A program made the translations under genes and the position numbers. The notes under the pieces are model-generated. The model did no database searches. It had not been told where the DNA came from and saw only the letters and a program-made list of their open reading frames with translations. Shown here one piece after another: positions 18,629-28,855 of a stretch of 64,000 bases of DNA (positions are counted from its first letter, which is position 1; every line of letters starts with the position of its first letter). Source of the stretch: Enterobacter hormaechei subsp. xiangfangensis (GTDB taxonomy: Bacteria > Pseudomonadota > Gammaproteobacteria > Enterobacterales > Enterobacteriaceae). Where the stretch lies: assembly GCF_001729785.1 (NCBI RefSeq), contig NZ_CP017183.1, positions 1,302,001-1,366,000 of the forward strand. Direction: 5' to 3'.

Positions 18629-18673
18629 GGACAATCCGACATCAAAAAAAGAAGGCGTTACTATAAGATCCGA

Positions 18674-19894
18674 TCAGGATTCCAGCAAATGTTGCAGCAG
18701 GATCCCGTTCAGCATGGCACGTTTTACCAGGGCGAATGCGCCAATTGCCGAGCGGTGATCGAGCGTAGATCGCACCACCGGCAAATTCTGGCGAAATGCC
18801 TTCAGCGCCTGGGTATTGATGCAGCCTTCAATGGCGGGCAGTAACACTTTTTCGGCTTCAACGATCTCGCCGGCAATCACCACCTTTTGCGGATTAAACA
18901 GGTTGATGGCAATGGCGATGGTCTTACCCAGGTGGCGTCCTACCTGTTCGATCACTTCGCAGGCCAGCGCATCGCCTTTGTTTGCCGCTTTGCAGATGGT
19001 GCCGATCTTACAATCGTCCAGCGTGACGCGGCTCTGGTAACCCTGCTCCAGCAGATGGCGAACGCGATGTTCAATGGCGGCGTTGGCGGCAACGGTTTCA
19101 AGACAGCCAAAATTACCGCAGTGGCAGCGCTCGCCAAGCGGTTCCACCTGGATATGACCAATCTCGCCTACGTTACCGTTACGACCAATAAAAATGCGGC
19201 CATTCGAGATGATGCCCGCACCTGTACCACGGTGAACGCGCACCAGAATAGAGTCTTCGCAGTCCTGGCTCGCACCAAAGTAGTGCTCCGCCAGCGCCAG
19301 CGAGCGAATATCGTGACCAACAAAGCAGGTCAGCTTGAAGCGCTTTTCCAGCGCCTCAACCAGCCCCCAGTTCTCTACCTTAATATGCGGCATGTAGCGA
19401 ATAACGCCGCTTTCCGGGTCAACCAGGCCGGGCAAAATCACCGAGATGGCGATGAGTTCACGGATCTTGCGCTGACAGCTTTCGATAAACTGCGCAATGG
19501 TATTCAGTAACGCATGTTCAAGCGTCTCCTGCGTGCGCTCAGGAAGGGGGTAATGCTCTTCGGCAATGGCCTTGCTGCTCAGGTCGTAGAGCGTAAGAGT
19601 GGTGTCATGACGTCCTAAGCGAACGCCAATGGCCTGAAAATTGCGGGTTTCCGTGACGATGGAAATCGCGCGGCGGCCCCCGGTGGAGGCCTGCTGATCG
19701 ACTTCTTTGATCAGGCCGCGCTCAATAAGCTGACGTGTAATTTTTGTCACGCTGGCGGGAGCAAGCTGGCTTTGTTCGGCTATCTGAATGCGTGAGATTG
19801 GCCCGTGCTGGTCAATCAGGCGATAAACTGCCGCGCTGTTAAGTTGTTTAACGAGATCGACATTACCGATTTGAGCTTGTCCGCCTGGTGTCAT
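18674..19894 (-). CDS. nagC: N-acetylglucosamine-responsive repressor NagC
   Basis: ROK-family repressor (406 residues, same as E. coli) that binds GlcNAc-6-P and controls nagE-nagBACD, chiPQ and glm genes. An N-terminal winged HTH is seen (RIQIAEQSQLAPASVTKITRQL, about 35-56); the ROK domain carries VRVHRGTGAGIISNG and the zinc signature CHCGNFGCLE near 257-266. It lies 8 nt after nagA in the operon. Operators for it are visible between nagB and nagE and upstream of chiP. Confidence 0.97.
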   Translation of the reverse strand: MTPGGQAQIGNVDLVKQLNSAAVYRLIDQHGPISRIQIAEQSQLAPASVTKITRQLIERGLIKEVDQQASTGGRRAISIVTETRNFQAIGVRLGRHDTTLTLYDLSSKAIAEEHYPLPERTQETLEHALLNTIAQFIESCQRKIRELIAISVILPGLVDPESGVIRYMPHIKVENWGLVEALEKRFKLTCFVGHDIRSLALAEHYFGASQDCEDSILVRVHRGTGAGIISNGRIFIGRNGNVGEIGHIQVEPLGERCHCGNFGCLETVAANAAIEHRVRHLLEQGYQSRVTLDDCKIGTICKAANKGDALACEVIEQVGRHLGKTIAIAINLFNPQKVVIAGEIVEAEKVLLPAIEGCINTQALKAFRQNLPVVRSTLDHRSAIGAFALVKRAMLNGILLQHLLES

Positions 19895-19902
19895 ACTTTT
19901 AC

Positions 19903-21051
19903 TTACTCAGTGACGACCTCGTTACCATTAACGATGGTCTTAATAATTTTATAATCGTGTGTGAACGCCGTCAGGTTTGCAACCATACCTGGCGCAATAC
20001 CACCGAGCTGTTTATCGACGCCAATGGCGCGCGCCGGATAAAGCGTGGCCATGCGCAGCACTTCCTCAAGCGCGATGCCGCAATGTTCAACGAGGTTACG
20101 TACCCCTTCGATCATCGTCAGAGAAGAACCGCTCAGCGTGCCGTTCTCATCCACACACAGTCCATTCCGGTAGTATATTGTTTTACCAGCAAAAATGAAC
20201 TGCTCAATATTCGCTCCTGCCGGAGCGGTAGCATCCGTCACCAGGCAGAGCTTGTCGCCTTTCAGGCGTTTGGCGTTGCGGATGTTGGTGTAATCGACAT
20301 GCAAGCCGTCGGCGATAATGCCGCAGTAGACGTCTGGTTCATCCAGAATTGCGCCAACCAGTCCCGGTTCGCGGCCAGTAATATAGGGCATCGCGTTATA
20401 AAGGTGTGTGGCAAATGTAATGCCTGCGCGGAAACCGGCCTTCGCCTCTTTCAGCGTCGCGTTCGAATGGCCCGCAGATACCACAATCCCGGCGGCGGCC
20501 AGTTTGCTGATAACGTCCGTGCCGGTCATTTCCGGGGCCAGCGTCACTTTGGTGATCACATCGGCATTGGCGCACATGTAATCCACCAGCTCGGCATCCG
20601 GTTTGCGCACGTAGTTTGGGTTATGGGTGCCTTTCTTGACCATATTCAGCCAGGGCCCTTCCAGGTGCAGGCCCAGCGCCTGATTCGGATGTTTTGCCAG
20701 GTATTCGCGCATGACGCGGATACCCTGTTTCATCAGGTCATCGCTGCTGGTGATCAGCGTTGGCAGATAGCTGGTGCAGCCCGATTTCTCGTTGGCTTTC
20801 TGCATAATTTCCAGCGTTTCAACCGTCACCGCTTCTGCGGTATCGTTAAACTGGACACCGCCGCAGCCGTTAAGCTGTACGTCGATGAAACCGGGGGAGA
20901 TTACAGCTCTATTGAGTGAACGCTGTTCGATCTCCGTCGGCAGTTCCGCCAGCGGGCAAACACGTTCAATCAGGCCATTGGCGATTACAATCGCATGGTC
21001 ATCCAGAATTTCATGGCCGGTATAAATCCGACCGTGAGTTAAAGCGTACAT
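19903..21051 (-). CDS. nagA: N-acetylglucosamine-6-phosphate deacetylase
   Basis: Deacetylates GlcNAc-6-P to GlcN-6-P, first cytosolic step of GlcNAc use. The 382 residues match E. coli length. Amidohydrolase fold landmarks: [12 protein letters not shown] near 54-65, [10 protein letters not shown] with the metal-binding glutamate near 131, SAGHSNA and ATHLYNAM with the metal histidines near 195 and 216, and [10 protein letters not shown] with the catalytic aspartate near 273. It is the second gene of nagBACD. Confidence 0.97.
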   Translation of the reverse strand: MYALTHGRIYTGHEILDDHAIVIANGLIERVCPLAELPTEIEQRSLNRAVISPGFIDVQLNGCGGVQFNDTAEAVTVETLEIMQKANEKSGCTSYLPTLITSSDDLMKQGIRVMREYLAKHPNQALGLHLEGPWLNMVKKGTHNPNYVRKPDAELVDYMCANADVITKVTLAPEMTGTDVISKLAAAGIVVSAGHSNATLKEAKAGFRAGITFATHLYNAMPYITGREPGLVGAILDEPDVYCGIIADGLHVDYTNIRNAKRLKGDKLCLVTDATAPAGANIEQFIFAGKTIYYRNGLCVDENGTLSGSSLTMIEGVRNLVEHCGIALEEVLRMATLYPARAIGVDKQLGGIAPGMVANLTAFTHDYKIIKTIVNGNEVVTE

Positions 21052-21065
21052 ATCGACCCCCGGTT

Positions 21066-21099
21066 AAAAAAAGCGACCGCCCCGGATAAAAGAGGCGGT
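21066..21099 (-). terminator. possible attenuator hairpin between nagB and nagA
   Basis: On the minus strand ACCGCC pairs with GGCGGT across a 12-nt loop, followed by CGC and T7. It resembles a leaky intrinsic terminator that could lower nagACD relative to nagB. The stem is short, so read-through is expected. Confidence 0.45.
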
Positions 21100-21106
21100 T
21101 ATTCAA

Positions 21107-21907
21107 TTACAGACCTTTGATGTTCTCAGCTTCCAGCTCGTTGAAGTATTTCAGCGTTTTCACTTTCAGCTCCATGGTGGACGGTTCGTCACACACGACA
21201 ACCGCTTTTGGATGCAGCTGTAAGCAGCTGATCGTCCACATATGGTTCACGTTGCCTTCAACGGCAGCCTGAAGCGCTTGCGCTTTCACCGCGCCCAGCA
21301 CCAGAATCATCACTTCTTCGGCATCCAGCAGCGTGCCCACGCCCACGGTCAGCGCGTATTTAGGCACCTGATTGACGTCGCCGTCAAAGAAGCGGGAGTT
21401 AGCCACGCGCGTATCATGGGTCAGCGTTTTAATACGGGTACGGGAAGCCAGTGAAGATGCCGGTTCGTTGAACGCGATATGACCATCGTTGCCTACGCCG
21501 CCCATAAACAGGTGGATTTTACCGTAGGAACGGATTTTTTCTTCATACTGACGGCATTCTGCGTCAATATCAGGCGCGTTTCCATTCAGCAGGTTAATGT
21601 TTTCAGCCGGAATATCAACGTGATCGAAGAAATTACGGTGCATAAAGCTGTGGTAACTTTCCGGATGTTCCTTTGGCAGGCCGACATATTCGTCCATGTT
21701 GAAGGTCACAACGTGTTTAAAGCTTACCTGGCCCGCTTTGTGCATTTCAACCAGAGCTTTATAAGCGGTCAGGGGCGTGCCGCCGGTTGGAAGACCGAGA
21801 ACGAAAGGACGATCGGCTGTTGGTTTGAACGCGTTGATGCGGTTAACGATATGACGAGCAGCCCATTTTCCGACTTGTTCAGCTGTTGCCAGGGGAATCA
21901 GTCTCAT
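21107..21907 (-). CDS. nagB: glucosamine-6-phosphate deaminase
   Basis: Allosteric isomerase/deaminase converting GlcN-6-P to Fru-6-P plus ammonia, activated by GlcNAc-6-P. The 266 residues are full length. Conserved segments: [13 protein letters not shown] near 38-50, [10 protein letters not shown] with the catalytic aspartate near 72, and [18 protein letters not shown] with His143 and Glu148. It is the first gene of nagBACD, divergent from nagE with a shared 325-bp control region. Confidence 0.97.
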   Translation of the reverse strand: MRLIPLATAEQVGKWAARHIVNRINAFKPTADRPFVLGLPTGGTPLTAYKALVEMHKAGQVSFKHVVTFNMDEYVGLPKEHPESYHSFMHRNFFDHVDIPAENINLLNGNAPDIDAECRQYEEKIRSYGKIHLFMGGVGNDGHIAFNEPASSLASRTRIKTLTHDTRVANSRFFDGDVNQVPKYALTVGVGTLLDAEEVMILVLGAVKAQALQAAVEGNVNHMWTISCLQLHPKAVVVCDEPSTMELKVKTLKYFNELEAENIKGL

Positions 21908-22070
21908 TATTCACCTCTAAAGTTTAAGTAAAAGTGGGCGGATGATTAGTGCAACCTGAACTAAGCGTAACCTGGAACCTTTCAGGCCGGATCAATCCGT
22001 CTTGATTTTTTGAATGATAAAATAAGTTTTCGTCGTTAGCCAGTGACAGGGAGGGTTTAATACGATATTT

Positions 22071-22086
22071 GGTGACAATAATCACA
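22071..22086. promoter_or_regulatory. CRP site in the nagB-nagE control region
   Basis: GGTGA-N6-TCACA matches the CRP consensus TGTGA-N6-TCACA at 9 of 10 positions. It sits between two NagC-type operators, a good palindrome at 22099-22119 and a weaker AT-rich half site around 22016-22040. This is the known E. coli arrangement, in which NagC bridges both operators by a loop around CRP. Confidence 0.75.
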
Positions 22087-22098
22087 AAAAATAGGTGT

Positions 22099-22119
22099 TT
22101 AATTTGCGATACGAATTAA
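22099..22119. promoter_or_regulatory. NagC operator near nagE
   Basis: Palindrome with arms TTAATT and AATTAA around TGCGATACG, fitting the NagC operator pattern of AT-rich flanks and a central TTCG/CGAA-like core. It lies about 115 bp upstream of the nagE start. Confidence 0.65.
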
Positions 22120-22232
22120 TTTTTCACACACTCACACTGCCAGTGAATCATCAACTGTATCTATCGTTCGTGACACAATAAAAACATAGTTTATGCGCGA
22201 GTCTTAACAAAGGGTCTCGTAGGGGGAATAGG

Positions 22233-24182
22233 ATGAATATTTTAGGTTTTTTCCAGCGCCTCGGTAGGGCTTTGCAGCTCCCTATCGCCGTGCTACCGGT
22301 TGCAGCATTGCTGCTGCGATTCGGGCAACCCGATCTTCTTAACGTGCCGTTTATTGCCCAGGCAGGCGGCGCAATTTTTGACAACCTGGCGCTGATTTTC
22401 GCCATCGGTGTGGCGTCAAGCTGGTCAAAAGACAGCGCGGGTGCCGCGGCACTGGCAGGGGCTGTCGGTTACTTCATCCTCACGAAAGCGATGGTAACCA
22501 TCAATCCTGAAATCAACATGGGTGTGCTGGCAGGTATCATTACTGGCCTGGTGGGTGGCGCCGTGTACAACCGTTGGGCAGGTATCAAACTTCCTGACTT
22601 CCTGAGCTTCTTCGGCGGTAAACGTTTTGTGCCGATTGCGACGGGCTTTTTCTGTCTGATCCTCGCCGCCATCTTTGGCTACGTTTGGCCACCGGTGCAG
22701 CATGCTATCCATGCGGGTGGCGAGTGGATCGTGTCTGCGGGCGCAATGGGTGCGGGCATCTTCGGTTTCATTAACCGTCTGCTGATCCCAACCGGTCTGC
22801 ATCAGGTACTGAACACCATCGCCTGGTTCCAGATTGGTGAGTTCACCAACGCGGCCGGCGCGGTATTCCACGGTGATATCAACCGCTTCTACGCAGGCGA
22901 CGGCACCGCGGGCATGTTCATGTCTGGCTTCTTCCCAATCATGATGTTTGGTCTGCCTGGCGCGGCGCTGGCAATGTACCTGGCTGCGCCGAAAGCGCGT
23001 CGCCCAATGGTTGGCGGGATGCTGCTGTCCGTTGCGATCACCGCCTTCCTGACCGGCGTGACCGAGCCACTGGAATTCCTGTTCATGTTCCTGGCTCCGC
23101 TGCTGTATCTGATGCATGCGATCCTGACCGGTATCAGCCTGTTCGTCGCCACCCTTCTGGGTATCCATGCTGGCTTCTCCTTCTCCGCAGGCGCCATCGA
23201 CTATGTGTTGATGTACAACCTGCCGGCGGCAAGCAGCAACGTCTGGATCCTGATGGTGATGGGCCTGATCTTCTTCGTTATCTACTTCGTTCTGTTCAGC
23301 GCGGTTATTCGTATGTTTAACCTGAAGACGCCTGGCCGCGAAGATACGAAAGATGATGTTGTGACCAGTGAAGCCAACAGCAATACCGAAGAGGGTTTAA
23401 CCCAACTGGCAACCAGCTACATTGCCGCTGTGGGTGGCACCGACAACCTGAAAGCGATCGATGCCTGTATTACCCGTCTGCGTCTGACCGTAGGTGACTC
23501 CGCGCGCGTGAGCGATGCAATGTGCAAACGCCTGGGTGCGTCTGGTGTGGTGAAACTGAACAAACAAACCATCCAGGTTATCGTGGGTGCGAAAGCCGAA
23601 TCTATCGGCGATGAAATGAAAAAAGTGGTTGCCCGTGGGCCGGTCGCTGCCGCCTCAACGGATAACGCGCCAGTGGCTGACGCGCCGGTTGCAAAACCGC
23701 AGGCTGTGCCAAACGCGGTGACCATCGCTGCGCTGGTTTCTCCGGTGACAGGTGACGTTGTTGCGCTTGAACAGGTGCCTGACGAAGCGTTCGCCAGCAA
23801 AGCGGTCGGTGACGGCGTGGCGGTGAAACCAACGGACAAAACTGTGGTCTCTCCGGCTGCCGGTACTATCGTGAAAATCTTCAACACCAACCATGCGTTC
23901 TGCCTGGAAACGGAAAAAGGCGCGGAGATCGTTGTCCATATGGGTATCGATACCGTTGCGCTGAACGGCCAGGGCTTTACTCGCCTGGTGGAAGAGGGTG
24001 CTGAAGTGGCGGCAGGCCAGCCGATTCTGGAAATGGATCTGGACTTCCTGAATGCCAACGCGCGCTCCATGATAAGCCCGGTCGTGTGCAGCAACATCGA
24101 CGACTTCAGCGGTCTGGTGATCCAGGCGCAGGGGCAGGTAGTTGCAGGCCAGACGCCACTGTATGAGATTAAAGGCAAGTAA
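22233..24182 (+). CDS. nagE: PTS N-acetylglucosamine transporter subunit IIABC
   Basis: Inner-membrane permease that imports GlcNAc as GlcNAc-6-P. The 649 residues have the domain order IIC (about 1-370, many hydrophobic helices), IIB (about 390-470, phospho-cysteine in IDACITRLRLTVG) and IIA (about 500-649, phospho-histidine in EIVVHMGIDTVAL). A Pro/Ala-rich linker joins IIB and IIA. A strong Shine-Dalgarno GGGGGAA precedes the ATG. It is divergent from nagBACD and shares NagC/CRP control with it. Confidence 0.97.
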   Translation: MNILGFFQRLGRALQLPIAVLPVAALLLRFGQPDLLNVPFIAQAGGAIFDNLALIFAIGVASSWSKDSAGAAALAGAVGYFILTKAMVTINPEINMGVLAGIITGLVGGAVYNRWAGIKLPDFLSFFGGKRFVPIATGFFCLILAAIFGYVWPPVQHAIHAGGEWIVSAGAMGAGIFGFINRLLIPTGLHQVLNTIAWFQIGEFTNAAGAVFHGDINRFYAGDGTAGMFMSGFFPIMMFGLPGAALAMYLAAPKARRPMVGGMLLSVAITAFLTGVTEPLEFLFMFLAPLLYLMHAILTGISLFVATLLGIHAGFSFSAGAIDYVLMYNLPAASSNVWILMVMGLIFFVIYFVLFSAVIRMFNLKTPGREDTKDDVVTSEANSNTEEGLTQLATSYIAAVGGTDNLKAIDACITRLRLTVGDSARVSDAMCKRLGASGVVKLNKQTIQVIVGAKAESIGDEMKKVVARGPVAAASTDNAPVADAPVAKPQAVPNAVTIAALVSPVTGDVVALEQVPDEAFASKAVGDGVAVKPTDKTVVSPAAGTIVKIFNTNHAFCLETEKGAEIVVHMGIDTVALNGQGFTRLVEEGAEVAAGQPILEMDLDFLNANARSMISPVVCSNIDDFSGLVIQAQGQVVAGQTPLYEIKGK

Positions 24183-24209
24183 TCGCTCCTGAGTAGAGTT
24201 ATGCCTTTA

Positions 24210-24241
24210 GCGGCGGGGGATATCCTCCGCCGCTTTTTTTT
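24210..24241 (+). terminator. intrinsic terminator of nagE
   Basis: The stem GCGGCGG/CCGCCGC around GGGATATCCT is followed by T8, 28 nt after the nagE stop. Confidence 0.9.
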
Positions 24242-24351
24242 GCAGCAATTGCCCCCATTATTTTCTTCCGGGACGTTTTAAGGGTTGTCACTACGTCCGG
24301 CTTATAAGATCATATGCCGTTATACGTTGTTTACGCTTTGAGGAATCCACG

Positions 24352-26019
24352 ATGAGTGAGGCAGAAGCCCGCCCGAGTAACTTTATTCGTCAGATCATCG
24401 ATGAAGATCTGGCCAGTGGTAAGCACACCACAGTCCACACGCGTTTCCCGCCGGAGCCAAATGGCTACCTGCACATTGGTCACGCCAAATCGATCTGCCT
24501 GAACTTTGGTATTGCGCAAGATTACCAGGGGCAGTGCAACCTGCGTTTCGATGACACCAACCCAGTAAAAGAAGACATCGAATACGTTGAGTCGATAAAA
24601 AACGACGTGCAATGGCTGGGCTTCAACTGGTCTGGCGATATCTGCTACTCCTCAGACTATTTCGATCAGCTGTATGCCTACGCGGTTGAACTGATTAACA
24701 AAGGTCTGGCATACGTCGACGAATTGTCAGCTGACGAAATCCGTGAATACCGCGGTACGCTGACTCAGCCTGGTAAAAACAGCCCGTTCCGCGATCGTAG
24801 CGTGGAAGAGAACCTGGCGCTGTTTGAAAAAATGCGTGCCGGTGGCTTCGAAGAAGGTAAAGCGTGTCTGCGTGCCAAAATCGATATGGCGTCTCCGTTC
24901 ATCGTGATGCGCGATCCGGTGCTGTACCGCATTAAGTTCGCTGAACACCACCAGACCGGTAACAAGTGGTGCATCTACCCGATGTACGACTTCACCCACT
25001 GCATCAGCGATGCGCTGGAAGGCATTACGCACTCTCTGTGCACGCTGGAATTCCAGGACAACCGTCGTCTGTACGACTGGGTGCTGGATAACATCACCAT
25101 TCCTGTGCATCCGCGTCAGTACGAGTTCTCTCGTCTGAACCTGGAATACACCGTGATGTCCAAGCGTAAGCTGAACCTGCTGGTCACTGACAAGCACGTT
25201 GAAGGCTGGGACGACCCACGTATGCCGACCATCTCTGGCCTGCGTCGTCGTGGCTACACCTCCGCCTCCATTCGTGAGTTCTGCAAACGTATCGGCGTCA
25301 CCAAGCAGGACAACACCATCGAAATGGCGTCTCTGGAATCCTGCATTCGTGAAGACCTGAACGAAAACGCGCCGCGCGCGATGGCGGTGATCGATCCAGT
25401 GAAACTGGTTATCGAAAACTATCCGCAGGGCGGAAGCGAACAGGTCTCGATGCCTAACCATCCGAACAAACCGGAAATGGGCATCCGCGACGTGCCGTTC
25501 AGCGGTGAAATCTGGATCGATCGCGCCGACTTCCGCGAAGAAGCGAACAAGCAGTACAAGCGTCTGGTGCTGGGCAAAGAAGTGCGTCTGCGTAACGCAT
25601 ATGTGATCAAAGCCGAGCGCGTAGAGAAAGATGCGGAAGGTAACATCACGACCATCTTCTGTACGTACGACGCAGAGACGCTGAGTAAAGATCCGGCGGA
25701 TGGTCGTAAAGTAAAAGGTGTAATCCACTGGGTGAGCGCGCAGCATGCGCTGCCGGTTGAGATCCGTCTCTACGATCGTCTGTTCAGCGTGCCTAATCCA
25801 GGCGCTGCGGAGGACTTCCTGGCGGTCATTAACCCTGAGTCTCTGATTATCAAGCAGGGGTATGCCGAGCCGTCTCTGAAAGCCGCTGAAGCCGGTAAAG
25901 CGTTCCAGTTTGAACGTGAGGGTTACTTCTGCCTGGACAGCCGTTACAGCACGGCAGAAAAACCGGTATTTAACCGTACCGTCGGTCTGCGTGATACCTG
26001 GACTAAGATCGGCGAATAA
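24352..26019 (+). CDS. glnS: glutaminyl-tRNA synthetase
   Basis: Class I synthetase charging tRNA-Gln, the product of the four glutamine tRNA genes also in this window. The 555 residues show the HIGH motif in [13 protein letters not shown] near 34-46, the KMSKS equivalent VMSKRKLN near 267-274, and the C-terminal anticodon-binding beta-barrels. The ATG follows TTGAGGAATCCACG, a good Shine-Dalgarno. Monocistronic, with terminators on both sides. Confidence 0.98.
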   Translation: MSEAEARPSNFIRQIIDEDLASGKHTTVHTRFPPEPNGYLHIGHAKSICLNFGIAQDYQGQCNLRFDDTNPVKEDIEYVESIKNDVQWLGFNWSGDICYSSDYFDQLYAYAVELINKGLAYVDELSADEIREYRGTLTQPGKNSPFRDRSVEENLALFEKMRAGGFEEGKACLRAKIDMASPFIVMRDPVLYRIKFAEHHQTGNKWCIYPMYDFTHCISDALEGITHSLCTLEFQDNRRLYDWVLDNITIPVHPRQYEFSRLNLEYTVMSKRKLNLLVTDKHVEGWDDPRMPTISGLRRRGYTSASIREFCKRIGVTKQDNTIEMASLESCIREDLNENAPRAMAVIDPVKLVIENYPQGGSEQVSMPNHPNKPEMGIRDVPFSGEIWIDRADFREEANKQYKRLVLGKEVRLRNAYVIKAERVEKDAEGNITTIFCTYDAETLSKDPADGRKVKGVIHWVSAQHALPVEIRLYDRLFSVPNPGAAEDFLAVINPESLIIKQGYAEPSLKAAEAGKAFQFEREGYFCLDSRYSTAEKPVFNRTVGLRDTWTKIGE

Positions 26020-26046
26020 TAACGCTGCTCTGGTCAATGAGAAACA

Positions 26047-26072
26047 AACGCCGCGTAATGCGGCGTTTTTTT
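26047..26072 (+). terminator. intrinsic terminator of glnS
   Basis: The 8-bp stem AACGCCGC/GCGGCGTT with a 5-nt loop and T7, 27 nt after the glnS stop. Confidence 0.9.
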
Positions 26073-26334
26073 ATTTAACGATCATGTCGTTAAGCATCGG
26101 GATAATCATTTAAACCCAACATTCCAGGTCAATGTGGTGCTACTTATTTTATTTAAAAAAAGTTTGTTGTTTTCCAAAAACAGAAACACTGAAAAATATA
26201 TTCACAATATCAATGTTACTTACTGAAAATCAGCGCATTCCCCCGCCAGTACTCGCTTCCCGGTAAATGTTACAAAGCACTACGAAATATGTGCTCTTCG
26301 TCATAATCCTGACTTTTGCCTGATTAAAAGCATT

Positions 26335-26359
26335 GATAATTCGCGTCGCGAAAAATAAC
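26335..26359. promoter_or_regulatory. NagC operator upstream of chiP
   Basis: The near-palindrome AATTCGCG-TC-GCGAAAAAT with AT flanks is a good NagC operator. chiPQ is a known NagC target in E. coli and Salmonella. The rest of the 447-bp glnS-chiP gap is AT-rich with no further feature I can name. Confidence 0.75.
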
Positions 26360-26447
26360 CTAAAGACGGTAGTTAATTCGAGGGTATTTCTGACTACCCC
26401 TGACCACTTGGTCTTTTCTGTTTTTCGCCGTTTAAGGCGTTTTAATT

Positions 26448-26461
26448 CGTCAAAGAGGAAT
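26448..26461 (+). promoter_or_regulatory. ChiX sRNA pairing site over the chiP Shine-Dalgarno
   Basis: CGTCAAAGAGGAAT is perfectly complementary (14 nt) to the seed of the ChiX sRNA as I recall it. It contains the AGAGGAA ribosome-binding site of chiP. ChiX represses chiP translation unless titrated by the chb leader RNA. The chiX gene itself is not in this window. Confidence 0.8.
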
Positions 26462-26466
26462 AATCT

Positions 26467-27864
26467 ATGCGTACGTTCAGTGGCAAACGTAGTGCGCTGG
26501 CGCTGGCTATCGCCGGTGTGACAGCAATGTCGGGCCTGGTGGTTGCGCCAGAGGCAAAAGCAGCAGGTTTCATCGAAGATTCCACCCTCACGGGCGGTAT
26601 TTATTACTGGCAGCGTGAGCGTGACCGTAAAGACGTCACTGAAGATAAATACAAAACCAACCTTTCTCACTCGACCTGGAACGCCAACCTTGATTTCCAG
26701 TCGGGATATGCCGCCGATATGTTCGGGATCGATATTGCAGCGTTCACCGCAATTGAAATGGCCGAAAATGGCGACAGCGGCCATCCGAACGAAATTGCGT
26801 TCTCCTCCAGCAATAAAGCCTACGACGAAGACTGGTCCGGCGATAAAAGCGGAATCAGCCTGTATAAAGCGGCTGCAAAATTCAAATATGGTCCGGTCTG
26901 GGCGCGCGGAGGTTATATCCAGCCAACCGGTCAGACGCTGTTAGCGCCGCACTGGAGCTTTATGCCAGGCACCTATCAGGGGGCGGAAGCCGGTGCTAAT
27001 TTTGACTACGGCGATGCGGGGGCGTTGAGCTTCTCCTATATGTGGACCAACGAGTACAAAGCGCCGTGGCACATTGAGATGGACAAGTTCTATCAGAACG
27101 ATAAAAAAACCAAAGTTGATTATCTCCACTCGCTGGGAGCGAAGTACGACTTTAAAAACGATCTGGTGCTGGAAGCTGCATTTGGTCAGGCTGAAGGCTA
27201 TATCGATCAGTACTTTGCTAAAGCCAGCTACAAATTTGATATCGCGGGTAGCCCGCTGAGCACCAGCTATCAGTTCTACGGTACGCGCGACAAGGTCAGT
27301 GATGGCAGCGTAAATGATATCTATGACGGCACCGCGTGGTTACAGGCGCTGACCTTCGGCTACAAGGTAGGTCAGGTTGATTTGCGTCTGGAGGGAACAT
27401 GGGTCAAGGCAGAAGGGCAGCAGGGTTACTTCCTGCAACGTATGACGCCTACCTACGCCTCCTCTAACGGTCGTCTGGATATCTGGTGGGATAACCGCTC
27501 TGACTTTAACGCCGACGGCGAAAAGGCGGTCTTCTTCGGGGCAATGTATGACCTGAAAAACTGGAACCTGCCCGGCTGGGCAGTGGGAGCATCCTACGCG
27601 TACGCCTGGGATGCGAAGCCCGGGGATATGGCAACGCCAGACGCGTACTACGATCCGAACTACCGTCTGAAAGAGTCTTCATACAGTCTGGATGCGATTT
27701 ATACCCTTCAGGAGGGCCGTGCGAAAGGCACGATGTTCAAACTGCACTTCACCCAGTATGACAACCACTCCGATATCCCGAGCTACGCGGGCGGCTACGG
27801 CAACATCTTCCAGGATGAACGTGACGTGAAATTCATGGTCATTGCGCCATTTACCATCTTCTGA
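26467..27864 (+). CDS. chiP: chitoporin ChiP (OprD family)
   Basis: Outer-membrane porin for chitooligosaccharides; 465 residues. A signal peptide [20 protein letters not shown]... runs to about residue 32 (EAKA, AxA-type cleavage), giving a mature start [12 protein letters not shown]. The rest alternates short amphipathic strands typical of an OprD barrel and ends with the aromatic C-terminus APFTIF. It is cotranscribed with chiQ, 44 nt downstream. Control is by NagC at the promoter and by ChiX on the ribosome-binding site. Confidence 0.95.
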   Translation: MRTFSGKRSALALAIAGVTAMSGLVVAPEAKAAGFIEDSTLTGGIYYWQRERDRKDVTEDKYKTNLSHSTWNANLDFQSGYAADMFGIDIAAFTAIEMAENGDSGHPNEIAFSSSNKAYDEDWSGDKSGISLYKAAAKFKYGPVWARGGYIQPTGQTLLAPHWSFMPGTYQGAEAGANFDYGDAGALSFSYMWTNEYKAPWHIEMDKFYQNDKKTKVDYLHSLGAKYDFKNDLVLEAAFGQAEGYIDQYFAKASYKFDIAGSPLSTSYQFYGTRDKVSDGSVNDIYDGTAWLQALTFGYKVGQVDLRLEGTWVKAEGQQGYFLQRMTPTYASSNGRLDIWWDNRSDFNADGEKAVFFGAMYDLKNWNLPGWAVGASYAYAWDAKPGDMATPDAYYDPNYRLKESSYSLDAIYTLQEGRAKGTMFKLHFTQYDNHSDIPSYAGGYGNIFQDERDVKFMVIAPFTIF

Positions 27865-27908
27865 GGAATGCTGCGGCGGGCGGTGTCCCGCCGTTATGGA
27901 GACTGAAC

Positions 27909-28238
27909 ATGATGAATAAAAGGGTAATCGTTGCGTTGCTGACCTTCGGGCTGGTGGCATGCGCGCAGGATCAGGTGCCGAAAGAGGACTCCCGTCTGAA
28001 AGAGGCCTACAGCGCGTGCATCAATACCGCACAGGGTTCACCTGAGAAGATTGAGGCCTGTCAAAGCGTGCTGAACGTGCTGAAAAAAGACAAAGCCCAT
28101 GAGCAATTCGCCACGCAGGAAAACGTTCGCGTAATGGATTACCAGGCCTGTATTCAGGCGCGTAAAACCGGTAACGATCAGGAAGTGGCGAAGCGTTGCG
28201 ATAAGATCTGGAACGAGATACGCAATAACAATAAATAA
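27909..28238 (+). CDS. chiQ: ChiQ (YbfN) lipoprotein
   Basis: Small lipoprotein of 109 residues encoded downstream of the chitoporin; function unknown but part of the chitosugar operon. A lipoprotein signal peptide with lipobox LVAC (Cys18) is followed by AQD; Asp at +3 fits outer- rather than inner-membrane sorting. Four cysteines in the mature part (SACIN, EACQS, QACIQ, KRCDK) may form two disulfides. Tandem ATGs lie at 27909 and 27912; GGAG at 27898-27901 favours the first. Confidence 0.9.
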   Translation: MMNKRVIVALLTFGLVACAQDQVPKEDSRLKEAYSACINTAQGSPEKIEACQSVLNVLKKDKAHEQFATQENVRVMDYQACIQARKTGNDQEVAKRCDKIWNEIRNNNK

Positions 28239-28248
28239 GTTGCTTTAC

Positions 28249-28279
28249 GCCCGGTGGCGCAGCGTCACCGGGCTTTTTT
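28249..28279 (+). terminator. intrinsic terminator of chiPQ
   Basis: The 8-bp stem GCCCGGTG/CACCGGGC is followed by T6, 10 nt after the chiQ stop. Confidence 0.9.
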
Positions 28280-28284
28280 CAGGC

Positions 28285-28311
28285 AAAAAAAAGCCAACCT
28301 CACGGCTGGCT
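28285..28311 (-). terminator. intrinsic terminator of fur
   Basis: On the minus strand AGCCAGC pairs with GTTGGCT (one G-U) and is followed by T8. It lies 18 nt beyond the fur stop, back to back with the chiPQ terminator. Confidence 0.85.
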
Positions 28312-28329
28312 CAGAGTATGAACACTCAC

Positions 28330-28776
28330 TTATTTTGCGTCGTGCGCATGTTCATTTTCGCGGCAATCACCTTCAGCACAGTGACCGTACAGGTACAGGC
28401 TGTGGTTGGTCAGGCGGATGCCATGACGGGCGGCGATTTCACGCTGGCGCGATTCAATGGAATCATCGCTAAATTCAATGACCTTGCCACAGTCGAGGCA
28501 GATCAGGTGATCGTGGTGGTGCTGCTGAGTCAGCTCGAACACGGATTTACCGCCTTCGAAATTATGACGAGTAACAATGCCCGCGTCATCAAACTGGTTC
28601 AGCACACGATAGACGGTTGCCAGCCCAATCTCTTCACCCATATCGATAAGACGCTTATAAAGGTCTTCCGCACTGACATGGTGATTGTCTGGCCCCTGAA
28701 GCACTTCAAGGATTTTTAACCGAGGAAGCGTTACTTTCAGGCCAGCTTTCTTTAATGCGGTATTGTTGTCAGTCAT
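28330..28776 (-). CDS. fur: ferric uptake regulator Fur
   Basis: Iron-responsive repressor, 148 residues as in E. coli. The N-terminal winged helix is seen (VTLPRLKILEVLQ, then GEEIGLATVYRVLNQFDDAG); metal-binding regions are HHHDHLICLDCGKVIEF and YGHCAEGDCRENEHAH. Its start codon overlaps the 3' end of the leader ORF uof, to which its translation is coupled in E. coli. A Fur-box-like element lies over the promoter, consistent with autoregulation. Confidence 0.98.
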   Translation of the reverse strand: MTDNNTALKKAGLKVTLPRLKILEVLQGPDNHHVSAEDLYKRLIDMGEEIGLATVYRVLNQFDDAGIVTRHNFEGGKSVFELTQQHHHDHLICLDCGKVIEFSDDSIESRQREIAARHGIRLTNHSLYLYGHCAEGDCRENEHAHDAK

Positions 28777-28855
28777 GCGGAATCTGTCCTGTTGCTAAAC
28801 GATTCACTTCAAAAGAAGAAGTGACAGAAAATGCACTTGGGATAATGCGTCTCAT
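28769..28855 (-). CDS. uof: upstream ORF of fur (Uof leader peptide)
   Basis: A 28-codon ORF from ATG at 28855 to TGA at 28769-28771, whose last codons (ending GQIPHD) overlap the fur start in another frame. E. coli uof has the same 28-codon length and the same C-terminal VNRLVTGQIPHD, from memory; here it reads VNRLATGQIPHD. In E. coli fur translation is coupled to uof, and the sRNA RyhB pairs near the uof start to lower Fur synthesis. Too short for routine gene calling. Confidence 0.8.
   Translation of the reverse strand: MRRIIPSAFSVTSSFEVNRLATGQIPHD

Noticed and set aside
24727..26037. 436-codon open frame antisense to glnS
   Set aside because: Shadow of glnS, no independent start signals.
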